Of a DNA stretch of 64,000 bases, positions 1 to 13,300 are shown in pieces. A model generated the notes under the pieces. It had not been told where the DNA came from and made no database searches. It saw only the letters and a list, made by a program, of their open reading frames with translations. This DNA comes from Fratercula arctica. Its lineage: Eukaryota > Chordata > Aves > Charadriiformes > Alcidae. The stretch spans positions 29,197,589 to 29,261,588 of the forward strand of contig CANTUZ010000011.1 in NCBI GenBank assembly GCA_947846985.1. The letters are read 5' to 3'. The stretch's first letter is position 1; each line of letters opens with the position of its first letter. The position numbers and the translations under genes were made by a program.

Positions 1-3000
1 CTGCGCAATGCAACATTTCTCCCCTACCAGAAAGTCTCTTCCTTTATGGAAACTGCAATGTTGTTCAGTGGCATTTTCCAAGGCACGAGCCTGGCAGCTT
101 CCATCGTTTCCCACAGGAACCCCAATCTCACCCCAATCAATCACTCCTAAGAAAGCCTTCCTGTTTCTCTGTCTCCCAAGGCAGTGAGAGCTGACTGCAG
201 GGAAGGCAGCCTGGGTATAACAAACCTGTAAAGAAATGGGTTATACAACTCAGAAATGCTAAGTATTATTAATGTATTACAGAGGTAACACAGTAGCTGT
301 TCTTGCTGTTAAACGCCTTAGTAAGACACTAATCTCACCATCCACATAATTCTTAGCATCTCCCCAGAGAAGCTGAGATTACTGCATCAGCCACAGAAAG
401 GAAAACGTCGCTTTTCTATTGTGATTCTACCCACAACTTCTAGCACTGCCTTATTAAAATAACTTACCCCTGACTTTCACAGGATTCTGAAGGTGACAAC
501 ATTTTTAGACATGACATCCATCTCCAACAGAGAATGCAGTTACAGGAGCCTTCTAATGGCTTTTGCAAAGCAATAACTCTGCAACTTGAAAAAAACCAAA
601 TATTAAAAAAGCTACTTTTATTAAGATCCTCTTTTTCATTAATGTTTCTATGTTAGGCCTGGATATCATCCTGTGGATATTGATGGTAGAGAACTGGATA
701 CTACGGCACCAAAAGCATTCTCTTCTGGTGATTTATTTTACTGTAAATACCCTTCATTTACTTTATTGAAGAATGAAAAAAAAAAAAAAAAACCAAAGAG
801 AAAAAGAACATTTTGATGTATGCTTTTTTTCCCAAGCTCGGGTGTAAGGTGTCTCTGGCAAGGATAATCTGTCAGTATTTAGAGACAGAATAAACTCCAT
901 CAGAAACATAGATGTTTCTGCTTCAATGTGTTGGGGAATTCTACCAAAAGACACTTGGGAGTCCTATCCAAAATAAGATTTCTGGAGATCAGAGACATTT
1001 GTTTGGAAGTTTCACTTCCAGCAAAGACGCTCGTTGCACAACCTGTGCAGGGACAGTCTCCAGCAGACCCACTAGCGCTGACAAAGTCCCCCGGTGGCCT
1101 CCTGGCACCTTCCGCAAGAGTTCCTGCTGTGATTTTATTTTGTTAAACTAGATCAAAGTTTTTAATCTCCTCACAAGTCATAAAAACATAAACACATTCA
1201 CAATAAAAGCCCTCACCAGCTATCTCGGAAATGGTAGATATCAAGCGCAAGGAGTTATTTTTCCTCACATCCGTAAAACTTTCTTCTTAAGTAGACGGGG
1301 AGTATAATTTACAAAAAAATCTGATTCAGTTTTCTTTAACTTCAGGTTTGCCCTTGATACTTCCAGGAGGAAGATTTTCTTTGAGTAATTTTACAATTTC
1401 CAATCACCAGTGCTGCTTTCAGAGGTGCTCAAGTACAACCCCTCTTTTGGCAAGAAGCCTTCACGGGTGAGTTTAAATGTCTCAAGTGTCAGCAAATGAG
1501 CTACAAAAGGGCATCCTACAGACACTTGATGTCACTTAAGCCAGGACAATAGATTCTCTCTTTTCTTTTTTTTCTAAGTTAATGATATTTGCAAATATCA
1601 ACTGTATTTAGAACTGCTCTGTGGATAATTTTTTATGAGCATTTATTCAATAAATGCATCTTCCCCCAGTCCCAAGATTGCTATCTGTCTCCCCACCAGT
1701 GCATCTCAAATATTTTTTTGGCAAAAATAGTTACAGCCAAACTTACGCTTCTGACAGAAATATACCAAGAATATCAACACATCAAAGACCCCCATTTGAA
1801 TTCGGTGAAGCTATCAATTTTTTCCCTGCTTTTTATGAAAGAATTCCTTTAGAAACATATCCTAAGGAAACTTTTGAAGTATTGTGACTAAATTTTCATA
1901 CCATTTGTAATTACTTCATTATAAGCATGGAAGCCTGGGGAGAGCACTATTCACTCATCTCCCATAAAGGCTGTTTGGGACTAACAGACATCGTTGAGAC
2001 AAGACAGGTGCAACAGTGAAGTAGGATTATACTAAAAGGGCCGCTTCTTCTTCCCACTCATCCCAACCACTGGCAGAGCACATCCAGAGTATGGCCCCAG
2101 CTGGGGAAACAATCAGCTGTCACAGACCCAGCCACAATATGTATAATGGGTAGAAATTTCCATTTTCTCAGTTCCCAGCTAGCTGAGAGTCTCCGAGGCC
2201 ACAAAACAACTTGGTGCAACCTGGAGCCACCCCTTCAGATGCTCAAATTGAAATCAAGGCCGGAGCAGATGGGTTTGGGGAGTCTGAGACCCATAATCAT
2301 CTCCCTGGTATCCCTCCTTTGCACTGAGCAGATCTTGAATTTGGACCAACATACACAGCGCTTAGAAGGGTGCTTGAAGTAGCTTAATTAGGGAGATGCA
2401 TCACAAAAGCTGCTCTCATACAAAAAAGAATCATTTAGTAGCATAAAGTATAGAAACAATTCAATTGGTTTCTACGTTTCCACATCCAACACACTCTGTA
2501 GAGCTAAGGAGCACCCTTATATCTTCTTAAAAAAGAATAACAACAATGTAAATTATTAAAAAAGCACCGGAGACACCAAAAATTCAGCAATTAAAAGCAG
2601 CTAATATCATATTCATGTTTTCATGTATCAGATGCTCCCAAACTGTTCTTGCCGCATGCCTGCATTCATTACAATGTGTAGAACTGTGAGTGATAGTCAT
2701 GGTCTTAAGTTAAATTATCCCACATCAAAAATCAGCCTCTGCTCTTCTACCTCAGTCTTGTCACGCTGGATGGCTCCAAAGTTGGCCACTTCCCTTAATA
2801 TAACCCTTATCTTTAATGCTTCCCTCCCTTCCCCCTCCCTCCACTTCAAAAAATGCTTTGTACTGCAAAATGTTGTGGCAAAGGATTTTAGGAAGAAGGG
2901 GAAAACCTCACTGCAGTAATCTCTCCTCATATCCAAGTGCCAATTTAGAAACACAAGGTGTCAAAAATCTCCCAAGTAGCATTTTCCTCCCATATGTTTT

Positions 3001-3035
3001 TAAATGTTCCCTCCCCAAAGGTGCCCCTTCTGAGA
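1..3035. other. Non-coding AT-rich stretch, no gene seen
   Basis: All open frames here are under 100 codons, overlap one another on both strands and show no family I recognise. A run of 17 A lies at 776-792. A pyrimidine-rich tract lies near 1558-1577. No transposon end, RNA gene or splice-flanked open frame could be supported. Confidence 0.6.
776..792 (+). repeat. Poly(A) homopolymer, 17 A
   Basis: Uninterrupted A run followed by an A/G-rich tail to about 808. No recognisable retrotransposed body precedes it, so it is more likely a simple repeat than a retrocopy tail. Confidence 0.9.
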
Positions 3036-3044
3036 TGCCACATC

Positions 3045-3190
3045 CCTGGCGTGAGCACACCCCTGCCGAAGCCAGCTGCTCTGCCTCGACACTTTAATTA
3101 GCGGGAGGTGAGGATGAGCGCAGAGCCGGGGAGGCAGCGAGCCCCGCGAGCGGGGCTGATTGCGCAGTGGGGTACGATGCCAAAGTCTGT
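3045..3190. other. Short GC/CpG-rich patch
   Basis: A GC-rich island of about 150 bp in AT-rich surroundings, with several CpG dinucleotides and a near-perfect palindrome at 3140-3157. It is too small for a classical promoter CpG island. It could be a conserved regulatory element or a small GC-rich remnant; nothing seen here shows transcription. Confidence 0.4.
3140..3157. repeat. GC-rich inverted repeat, 8-bp arms
   Basis: The arm AGCCCCGC (3140-3147) is followed by a 2-base centre (GA) and its exact complement GCGGGGCT (3150-3157). The sequence is palindromic enough to be a dimeric protein-binding site or to extrude as a tight hairpin. No terminator function is implied in a vertebrate context. 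Confidence 0.75.
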
Positions 3191-3194
3191 GCTC

Positions 3195-6126
3195 AGGAGC
3201 GACCCGGGACCTTCCTCATTTCAACTGATGCAAACAGAAAGCACCAGGATTCCCCTCAGACGCTCTGGGGATGCCAACTGGCAGAAAGAGAGCTCATCTA
3301 GGCTAATTACTGAAAGAGGAGGACAAGTAAATGAGCCACAGCAACAGAAATCTCAGCAAACCATGCTTGTCCTTTCACCACATTAAAACCTGGTATTTCC
3401 TTTGGGAAAAATCAAAATCATTTCCCTTCTTTAACATTAATAAAAATCATGTCAGAAACACCAGCACAGGCTTACAGAAATGTGACTAAGTTTTAGATAT
3501 GTGGCTTTTTGGGAAAGCTAGTCAAACATGCCAAATAATCTTTAATCAATGGAATGCTTTGCACTTGACTTTTTATGGGAATTGTTTAGAGATAAGAGAG
3601 GCTTTTAAAGCAACTTTTAGGTTCATTTCAGTCCTACGATATGTCTTCAAAATTCAGAGCAATAGCTACGCATTTGAGTGCTGCAGTACTGAGAAATGTA
3701 CATCAGCTGGAAAATCAAAATATTATCATATGGACATATGGACATTATCTGGAAATGCAGAACAAGTAAAAATTATCAACATGTACAACAAATATTAGGG
3801 GAGGATATTATTGTAAATGAACTGCAGAGTTAAACAGCATTATCACAGCAGGGAAAAAGTTAGTTATTACTATTCCAGGAAAGAACAGGTGGTATTTCAA
3901 GGCAGTGGGTGGGCTGAGATCCTTCCCATTGAATTCAATGACAGACTTCAAGAGGGGCAAACTCAGACCAACAAAATGATTGCTTTGAAATGCAGCAGTT
4001 TCCTGCCTTGAGAGTTAAAAGATCACAAGCTCCAAAGGACCACTTTTCTGTGGAAATCCTTGAAAGTGCAACTGCAGGCTTGTGCTTTCCCCTGCGCACG
4101 TGAGGAATCTGCATCGCTAAAACCAAGATACCGTTTCTGTGCCGAAATTAAGTCAAGTGAGATTTACCAGTGTGCAAATGTCTGCTCCCGGAGGAAAGAT
4201 GGGCTGTGCAGTTTTAGAGACCACTTCAAAATTGTGTCCTTTTGTAGAGCATACATAGTTTAAGCACTTTGCTGAGGCACCCAAATGACTCATGAGCTTC
4301 CCCTCATGGTGGAAAGAAATTGGCACCTCCTGAAGGTGGTTCCGCTCATCAGAGACCAGGCTCAGCCCAGGCTCCTGGTGCAGGGCATTCAAACTGGGTG
4401 CCTGAGGTTTTGCATTGAAGTTTCTCATCCACAGGGTATTTCACTGCGCTAACAGGGTGTGCTGACCTCTATTAAAAAAAGTAGGAGTTTTTATCAAAGG
4501 CAGGTAGTGCCCAAACAAGTATTTTGATACCCTTACAGTTGAAGGAAAAGAACAAGCTAAGAATCTAATATGCATCGTATAATTATACAGATTGGATCAA
4601 GAGGCAGTTTTGTCTATCAGGTTGACTAATTGTTCCTCTGTATATGACAGATGAAAAAAGTAAAGTTTTTCAACAGAACTGTAGTAAGCCATTAAACCCC
4701 ATAGCGCGTGAAGGTTTGAAATGTACCTAACGCACAATATCAAGGGTATTTCAGGTCTCACTTCATGTCACATCGAGTCATTATTTTTTTTTTATTGATG
4801 CATTACATTCCTGGGGTTGAGACGGCAGAAGTTGCAAGGAGGTCTCTGAGGTGCAAGTCTGGGTAAAACAGAGCATCATGTCATGAGATATTTATCAAGT
4901 AATAATGTGAACGACCGAAAAAGAGATGAGGTGCGGACAAAGGCTTCTCTGGCTGGGAAGTTATCGAACAGTTGGAGCCTAGGAACAGATAGCTCAGTGG
5001 CAGCTGGCTGTCCCTGACTCCCTAAAAAATTAATCACTGCAGATAAATGCATAAAAAGACAACACCTCGATCTGTTTCCCACTGAAGTTGGTGGCAAAAT
5101 TCCCATGTCTGGTTCCTACTCACCATCTAATCTGTGCCGTGAGGCCCAGATGTGTTCACAGCAGCCCCGGTGTCACGTTAGAATAAGTGTGCTGGCACCA
5201 GCGGATGTTCCCAGCAGTGCCTGTGGGGAAAACCCACAGGACCCATGTCCCACCACTGCGTACTCTACCCTCGCTCCCTCTGCACCGTGCAGAATGAGCT
5301 CCTGGTGCTTGAGCCTTTACAATATCAGACTTCCAGGTTTGGCCAGTCCTGTGGTACAAACGAACACCAGCATAAGCAGCTCACCTCGAGGAATTTGCTT
5401 CTATCCCTTTGGATACAAAACCTAATTTTTAGCATATACACCGAAGATGATGGAGTTGTGACCGCACAGAGAACCTTACTATCAGCATTTCCTGGCATTC
5501 ATCAAATTACATTTGCAGCCTTAAAACTCTGTTAACACTGGAGCAAAATTACTTGTCAAAGCTGCTATTGTTTTCAGTAGGTGTTTTTAAAAACAAGGAT
5601 TTCTTACAAACAATACAAGAGCACTCTGGCCTTTCAGAACAGGTACGTGCATGAGCACCAGGAGTAGCCCCTGCAAATACGCCTTGTCTTAGAAACAGTC
5701 ATTCTATGAATATTTGTGTTGATAAAACCATAGCGTAGACATGTTCATAGAAAATTAACAGAAGTGGAACACAGAATAGCCACAGGAAATTAATTTACAA
5801 GTGCGATGGCACGAATATTCCCAGGAGACACCGAGCAATTGAACTAACCCTAGTTATAACAGCTCTCTGCATGTTTTCAACATCAGCATTACACTTAGAA
5901 GAAAAATTCTTCTACCTCCAGCAGAACAGCAGATGCATAAAGGGCTGATAATGAAGCCCAGTTAGATATCTTTCTACACTGGTAAAAGTATGTCTTGAAA
6001 TTGCGGCAGAAATATTGGTCCTGAGTAAAACTGTAGCAAATTCCTACTGTAGGCCTTATGTTCACAACACAAAGCTCATATAAGTACCTTTGCAGTCTAA
6101 GTAGGACAATGCTACTTATTTTATGA

Positions 6127-6158
<32 letters not shown>

Positions 6159-7090
6159 CCCAAACTAAAAAATTAGCAATGTACAGCTATGTAATTACAG
6201 GCTGCCGGTAGCTGATACAACTCACGTGCGGGCATTTCTATGGTGTAGATTTCACATTTGCTGTACCAGCTTTTTGGTTTTAAAGATGGTTGTAAAGACA
6301 GCACCTGACAACACCATGGGCATCCATGGAAAACTGCTCTGGGGAAAAGCAGGATGGGATGATACAGCTGATAGGGCTATGCTGGAGGCTTTCCCACCTT
6401 TTAGCCCATCTCTCCATAAGGCCACCACTTTCCTTCCTGCAAAAGGAAAAAACTCCACGCAAAAAAAATTACATAAAAAAACCCTACATCGAGGAGCAAG
6501 GTGGTTTTCTGGATGTGCAGCCACGTTGAAAAGGAGGGAGCTGCCCCACAGGAGCAACATGCTATTTTAAGGCATAAGTTATGGGGATACTTTTTCTCAA
6601 GGAAGAGTACTGTTAAGGAGGTGAATATTATTTCTTATGCTAATAGGAGTGAAATGGCTTGAATTAAGTAAGTTTCAAAACAGCCAATGTATTGGATTAT
6701 CAGATAAAAACCTGATTTCAGTAGGGACAATTTTTCCTTGCACGTGTAGCAGTAATACCCCGCACCTAGCGAAGTCAGGGAGGCTTTGCCATTCATTCCA
6801 TAGACCAGGGTTTCCCTCTGTGTATAAAGCGGACCATAAACATTTCATAAATGATTGCAATCAAATCCAAATACATATATTTAATAGACCAATCTTCTCA
6901 AGATTGATTCTGAAGAAGCTCTATAAAATTATACGTGCTTGTACATATAAAATAAAGTAAAAAAAGGGCTTTTTTCCTTCATGTTTTAAACTACTGAATT
7001 CTCCAGACTGATGCTTTCAATTTTAATCTAAGAGGCTGAATTTGCAGTTTGCCTGAAGATAAATGAATATTCGTCACCTGTCCCACTAAC
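3195..7090. other. Non-coding stretch, no gene seen
   Basis: Only short, mutually overlapping open frames are present. Two weak repeat-like traces occur, around 3925-3945 (a palindromic CATTGAATTCAATG core) and 5078-5108 (resembling the motif discussed for 63778-63830). The only clear simple repeat is the CAAAA array at 6126-6158. Confidence 0.55.
6126..6158 (+). repeat. (CAAAA)n simple repeat
   Basis: About six units of a 5-bp CAAAA motif, almost perfect. Confidence 0.9.
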
Positions 7091-7096
7091 GTTTTT

Positions 7097-7363
7097 CTAA
7101 TATATTGCTTCTCCTTTTGGCAAAGCCGCTAAAATTTGCGTATAGGTTTTATCTCCTGTTGTAAAACCAAATCTGTTTTGAATGACAAATAATTCATTAC
7201 AGAATTCATTTTTACCTTTCCATGCCCAAGCCATCTTTTCAGTGGTTTCAGGGCATTGTTCTAGCCAAAGCATCAAATCCGCTGTTCTGTTTATTCCGCC
7301 ATGCAGTTTTGTGTTTTGCTCTGGCAAGCTTCCAGCTGAATTAATTTGACATTCACTGATCAA
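7097..7363 (-). other. Protein-like open frame, possible coding relic
   Basis: An 88-codon frame on the - strand reads as an unbiased, mixed protein with three tryptophans and little low complexity. After its TAG stop (7097-7099) the same frame stays open for about another 22 codons. I do not recognise the family. Its length is well within chance for this composition, so this is a weak candidate for a decayed exon or retrocopy. No strong splice sites frame it: the upstream AG (minus strand, near 7340) lacks a good pyrimidine tract. Confidence 0.12.
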
Positions 7364-7369
7364 TCAAAC

Positions 7370-10300
7370 TGTCTCATTCCTACCTTCTGCCCGCCTTGTC
7401 ATCATGGCCCACTGTTGACAGGAGTAAGAAATGAACATCCGCAAGGTCACCTTCAGAAAATCTTTTATTTAATTGTAGTAGACCTACTGCTAAGCCCCCG
7501 GGTTATCTGCAGTTTTCCTGGATGTCTCTCCCTTTCTTTTTACATGTGTAGTGAATTATTTTACATAGGCTCATGCAGTTCGCAGATGGAGTGACTCCAG
7601 CAGAGTGATTTAAGCAGTGGCCTTAGTAATTACACCGAGTGTTCATATAAGAAGGATTGTTTTATTTCAAAAACCACATGAATGACAGGCCAAGTGGATC
7701 ATTCAGAGAAAAGTATTCAGAAAGGGATCCTGAGGAAAATTTACAAACCCTTCCGTGTGGTACTAATTATATTCATTACACAAGTATTCACAAGAAAGCC
7801 ACTTTCTTTGTTATATAGTAAATTATTCTAATTAATTACTATTTATGAGTATCAATTGATATGGTAGCATACCTCACCAGAACTGGTACTCTGCCAAAGA
7901 ATTTCCAATTTCTGTTACATTTGTCTGAAGTAAATTGACACCTGTAGCTACTGTTATGAAATTCTTATGAAATTAAAACCTATGTGTGCTATGCAGAAGC
8001 TAGAGCATTTAGGAGGAGGTATCTGCTCTTCTGAATCTTTCTGAGTTGGTTTAAATTTTCCATAGGAATGATGCGAGTCCTTTTTAGACACTACAATATT
8101 TTGTCATGGAGACATTCTGGTTCACATTTTACATTGATTAGTGCATTAGCACACATTACTAGAAAGGGAACTGAAGTCCTTTATATTATTCTGAGACAAA
8201 TATAGCACAGTTTTGATTATCTTTGGTTATACATATTCATGGACTAGGAATATCCTAACATTTATTGCCACCTAGGATCACATATGACACCGGCCCTTAT
8301 ACACCATGAGACTTCCTAAGCAGCACAATTACACCAGAATATGGATCTGATATTTCAGACTGGTCTTGTCTGAAAAACACATCATATTCCTCAGGCTCAC
8401 CATAAGATTGGGGCTGCTGTGGTGGAAGTATGATCTGGTGTATAGGACTTGATTATTTCAATAGTTTATCTTATTTTTCTCCCATTTCTTAGAATTTTTT
8501 GATGAGAAACATCTAACAAATAATTCAAGCAGTAATATCTATGTTGCATAGAACGTCTTTTCCATTAATAAAATTTTTGCCTGTGTTAGGTATGTACGTT
8601 GACTGGAGTTCTGCGTGTCTACATGTAGCAGCAAACACATCTCAACGTTACAGATGTGCAGATTATTAATCACTTATGACATGATCACTAGCGTAACACG
8701 GAAACTCCATCACTGCCACAAACTTGGTAAGGATACTTTTATAAGAGAGAAGCTGTACAAGGAACGGGGTGGATGTTTCAACAAGTCAAAGTCGTAAGAC
8801 ACCTTGGGACCAATTTACTAGGTACTTAGAAACCAAAGGGTGTCATTATCTTTAAGAGGAAAGCTCACTTTGCAATAAAACACAAGCCATCAAACTGGAG
8901 ATGGGAGAGTTAAAGAAGTTATTAAAAGGATAGGAAGTAGTTTGGCAGCAAGCCTTTCAGTGGACTTCCTGAATGCAAAGGGGAATTAAGGTATTGCCAC
9001 TCCAGTTCCAGAGGAGAAGGCACTGACTTACAATTTGGAGAAACATATGGTTAGGTCTACACAAGGTGTATCTGAAGCAGAATTAATAATCAGCAAAACT
9101 ATGAGGCCAACAGGAGCAAAGCTGAAAGAACAGGAAAAATCAGGAAAAAAAAAAAAAGAAGGTAATTTTGTTAAGATTTTTAACACTGATAAGCATATTA
9201 TTAACTAAACCCTGAATAAAGGCATGAAGGTAGACATCTCTCTTGTTGCATGCAGGTGGGAAAAATACTTTTTTCCTTGAAATTCAGTCTAATACCTGTT
9301 GTAACGTATAATTTCTGTGATCTCCTAGATCTTAAAAAGGGTTTAAAAAATGTATTTTGGGTAAAAAAGATATCTTAATTGAAATAAGAAATTTTATATG
9401 ATTACTTTTCCACCTGATCCCACAATCAAATGCAACCTTCCCTCCCTGAACTGTTTGCAAATTTATAACAATTTCATAGGATCTGGCCCAAAATAAAATG
9501 CTGAACTCGCCATACTGCAGTGAGTCCATCTACCAAAACCAATATCAATGTCACAGCTTAAGCAAGGGCCACCCATTAAGTCCTTTTCACCACACTCACT
9601 CCCACGTCATAACCATAGCCCACCACCGTCTGACTACTGTGTGCCACTGCCAGACAACAGGGGCACTTCTGGGAAACAGAACTAACACAGTGAGTAAGAA
9701 AAACAAATCCCTGGACCCCATTTTTAGTAACATTTAATGCCATTTTTAATCACAGCTTAAGGTTCATCCAAATTTGGAGGCTTGCAGCTTTTCTGCACAC
9801 AGACAGATTCCTCTTGGCTAACTGATCAGGTTGTTGCCAGGACAGAAAAATCGCGTTAGGACATCAGTCCCACAGGACATGGAAATAACCTTATGCATCA
9901 CTTGCTAAAAATGAAAGAAAAGGGGTCATGGAATACTCAAAATATGCTTATACGTGAAAGAAAAGAGGCCTTCAGCATCTTCGCAAATTGTTGCATTATT
10001 TTCATGGTACCATTCTGAAAATATGCTGCAGCTTCAAGAAGTAGTGACTCCAACTTCATTTTTAAACTGCTATTAGTTTGGATGGGCTTGGTTATCATAT
10101 CTCCTGATTTTGAGCAGTGGGATAGGCATTTATGTAGGCATGATAGAGAAAGGAGAGAGAGAGATTACTTCGAAATATGATCCGTGACCTTACTCTGACT
10201 CAATGTACAACATCACAGAAAAGCGTAGAAGACTTCCCCTAGCTTTAATACCCTGGAAAGACATCCCGTTTCCAAATAAGAAGTCATGGTGACTGCTACT

Positions 10301-13300
10301 CCAGTTAGATGTTGCTGTGTGGTCTGCCCAAGGCATTTCAAAGGCCTGTTTGCCCTCAGTGAAGAAAAGTCTCTCCAGCCCTGGATTATAGGTTACAAGC
10401 CTCTGGCTCTCAGCCCTGCACCCTGAGCACTAAGCTCAAATTCATTAATTCAAGCAGAAGCGCAAGAGTACAATCATGTTTCCACTGGGTGCCAAGAGAG
10501 ATATTTGTTGACATCAAGGGAATGCTTGAATTTTGTTTCCTACAGTTAAAGCTATAATAAACAGAAAATCCTTTTATTTTTCTTCTTATTTACAGTACAG
10601 AGTTGCAAGACAGATGGTATGAACCCATATAGTATACAGAAAAGGGTAGTTTTAATTGGCATTTCTGTTAAAAGGATTACTGTTTCATAAAGGCTTGTGT
10701 TCTCCCCTGCTAAAAGGAGGAAATTAGATCTTTGGTGGAAGTTTAGGATTGTGTCTGAAGAAAGTACATATTTCATCCTTGGGATGGATGGTTCACTTAC
10801 AGCTGGCTGCGTAGCATTAGTTTATCAATTATCTCTCAAAATGTGATTTACCTATTTGGAGGAAAAAAACATTGTTTTTATTGTCTCTAATGATTAGTTT
10901 TCACTGTTCTTGTTATTCCCAGCTGCAATAAAATAGTTCTAGTGACAGAAGTTTAAATGCATTCTGCAGAAGTTTTACTGCTGTCAGCACAGAGTCAGCA
11001 CGCATTGTCTTCCATTTTGTGTGATATTTCATTTAGATTGCACTTGTATTTGTAATGATAAGAGAAGAAATGTTGGGTTTTGGGTTTTTTTTTTCCCCAG
11101 AAGATTAATCTATGTATCTTTAAAAGGGTATATATTTATATTTAAAAGGAAACAAGTGAGGAACTGCCAAGACCACTAAATTCAAGCCTCCAAAATTGAA
11201 GACAATCTTTCATCCAAGGCCCAGACAGGAAAATCTACAAAACACCCAATTAGACATACAATAGGATGCAAAACAAATCCCAAACTGTTTCTGTCACTGA
11301 AATCTCTTAAGGATTCAGAAATCTCTCAGCAGCAACTGACAGCGCACAAATCTCACACATTGCCTGAAATCTAGAAGGATCAACTCTGATCCTCATTCAT
11401 CATATTCCCTTCCATTGGCTCACCAAAGCCCTAAACTCAGCATGCTACAGTTCTAACATCATCTCTATCAGCAATCACACTTAGGGAAGGACGCGTTTTC
11501 TCACCTACGAATGAAAAGATATTTTAGAGAATTCGCTCCGTTCCCCTCGACTGGTGACAACCCCACCCCCACGAAGGCAAAGGCTGTCTCCTGCCCTTTC
11601 CGCTGCGCTGGCAGCAGGCTGCGTTTTTCTTTTGGTTGCCTGTGGAGCTACAGGGAAACAACTGGGCTGTGACTACTCTGAATGAGGTCAAGAATATTAG
11701 GATTCAACATACTAATGCCACAAGAGCGACCGCTTACCATAAAGGGAAGACTGAGCAAGATCTTGCTCTTATCGGTGCTTGTGACAAAGCCAAATGGAGC
11801 CAAATTTTGCAGTGAAGGGTTTCTGGATTGAAGGAGTAAGCTTTTGCCTTTCCCTGGTTCACCTGTTGTATCTTGTTTTGGTTCTGCGGGAAATAACAAC
11901 ATCCTGGCATAAAGTCAAGCGTCAATAAGATTTCCGAAAGTGTGACCATTTCAGTAACTTTTGAAGCGTAGTGTGCTTTCCATCTGGAAACGATTTCTTA
12001 CCGTCTTCCCTATTTTCTCCTTCTTTTGCTGCATACTGTTCAAGTGTTGGTAAATTAAGTCCTTGATACGGCAAAGGTTGTAAGCATGTGATTAACATTA
12101 AAATGGCCTGTCAGCAGTCTCAAAGTGGATTTCATCATGGGACTACTGAGGTGCTTAATGTTCAGCATGAATTAAGTGCTCTGCCAGTTAGAAGGTCTGT
12201 TTGCCATGTTGTGCCTATATTACCGCTGTAAGTTAAATTACCACAGTCTATAAAACACCTTGTAGTCCATTTCTTCTGGATGAAAGGAGCTATGCAGAAT
12301 AAATTGCAGTTTCTGAAACATAAACACCCACCTGAAATGATTATGGAAAAAAAAAATACAGGAAAATGGCTGCGGATATATTTCTATTCCATTTCAGTAA
12401 CACAAATTTCAACGTATTCTCTATGTATCAGATAATTCCATCTTGCTAATTTTCAAGTCTCACAATCACCAACCACAAGCAAAATATCAAAATAACAGGA
12501 AGGCAAAGCATCAGGGGTATCATTTGTCTATCAATAAGCTGTATCTATTCATAACTAAATCTAAAATACGGCTCAGATATTTTATGTCAGAAATCAAGGT
12601 AAGAAATCTTTCAAATAAGCACATTCCTAACTCTAAGAGAAACCTGCTTCAGCTGTACATTAGAAGAAAGACAGAGCAAATATGTGTATGTTAATATGGT
12701 CTTCAATACCACATTTCAAGGGGCATAAAAGCACGTCAATCTCTTCCATCTTTTTTTGGCTGGCCTACAAGGAAATAGCATTAGTAAGTGGCATAAAATC
12801 ATTCCGTTTTGAGCAGTAACCTGACCCCTTGTTTTCGATTGTGTCAGAACTGAGAGCTCAAGGGGACAATGGGAAAAGACGGCACCCTAGAGACAGATAG
12901 ATCACACATTTTTTCTATCAATCAAATAGTCTTTGTGCTCAGGTGGACTGAATTCAAGAACGTGGCTCAAATTAGAATTGCTGTCATAAATTTATCTTCA
13001 GCGTTTGATATACTGACTACACTTCCATGCAAGAATTAAGAATTTTTCACTGATGTGGTGAATGTGATACCTTGTTCTTTGGATCATCCAAAATGCCTTA
13101 GAATTAAGCAGAAAAACTTGATTCTGACCTTGCAGACTGTTTACTGATGTGCTCTAAGGTATTCTGAGGTGGCACTGACCACCATATACATCCCATAACG
13201 TATTGTAACCTTGCTAAGAAATAATGCAGGTGGAGTCAGACGTGTATTAAGGCCCTGGGCAGCCCAGATGAATGTGCCAGTTATTAACACCCACAGAGTT

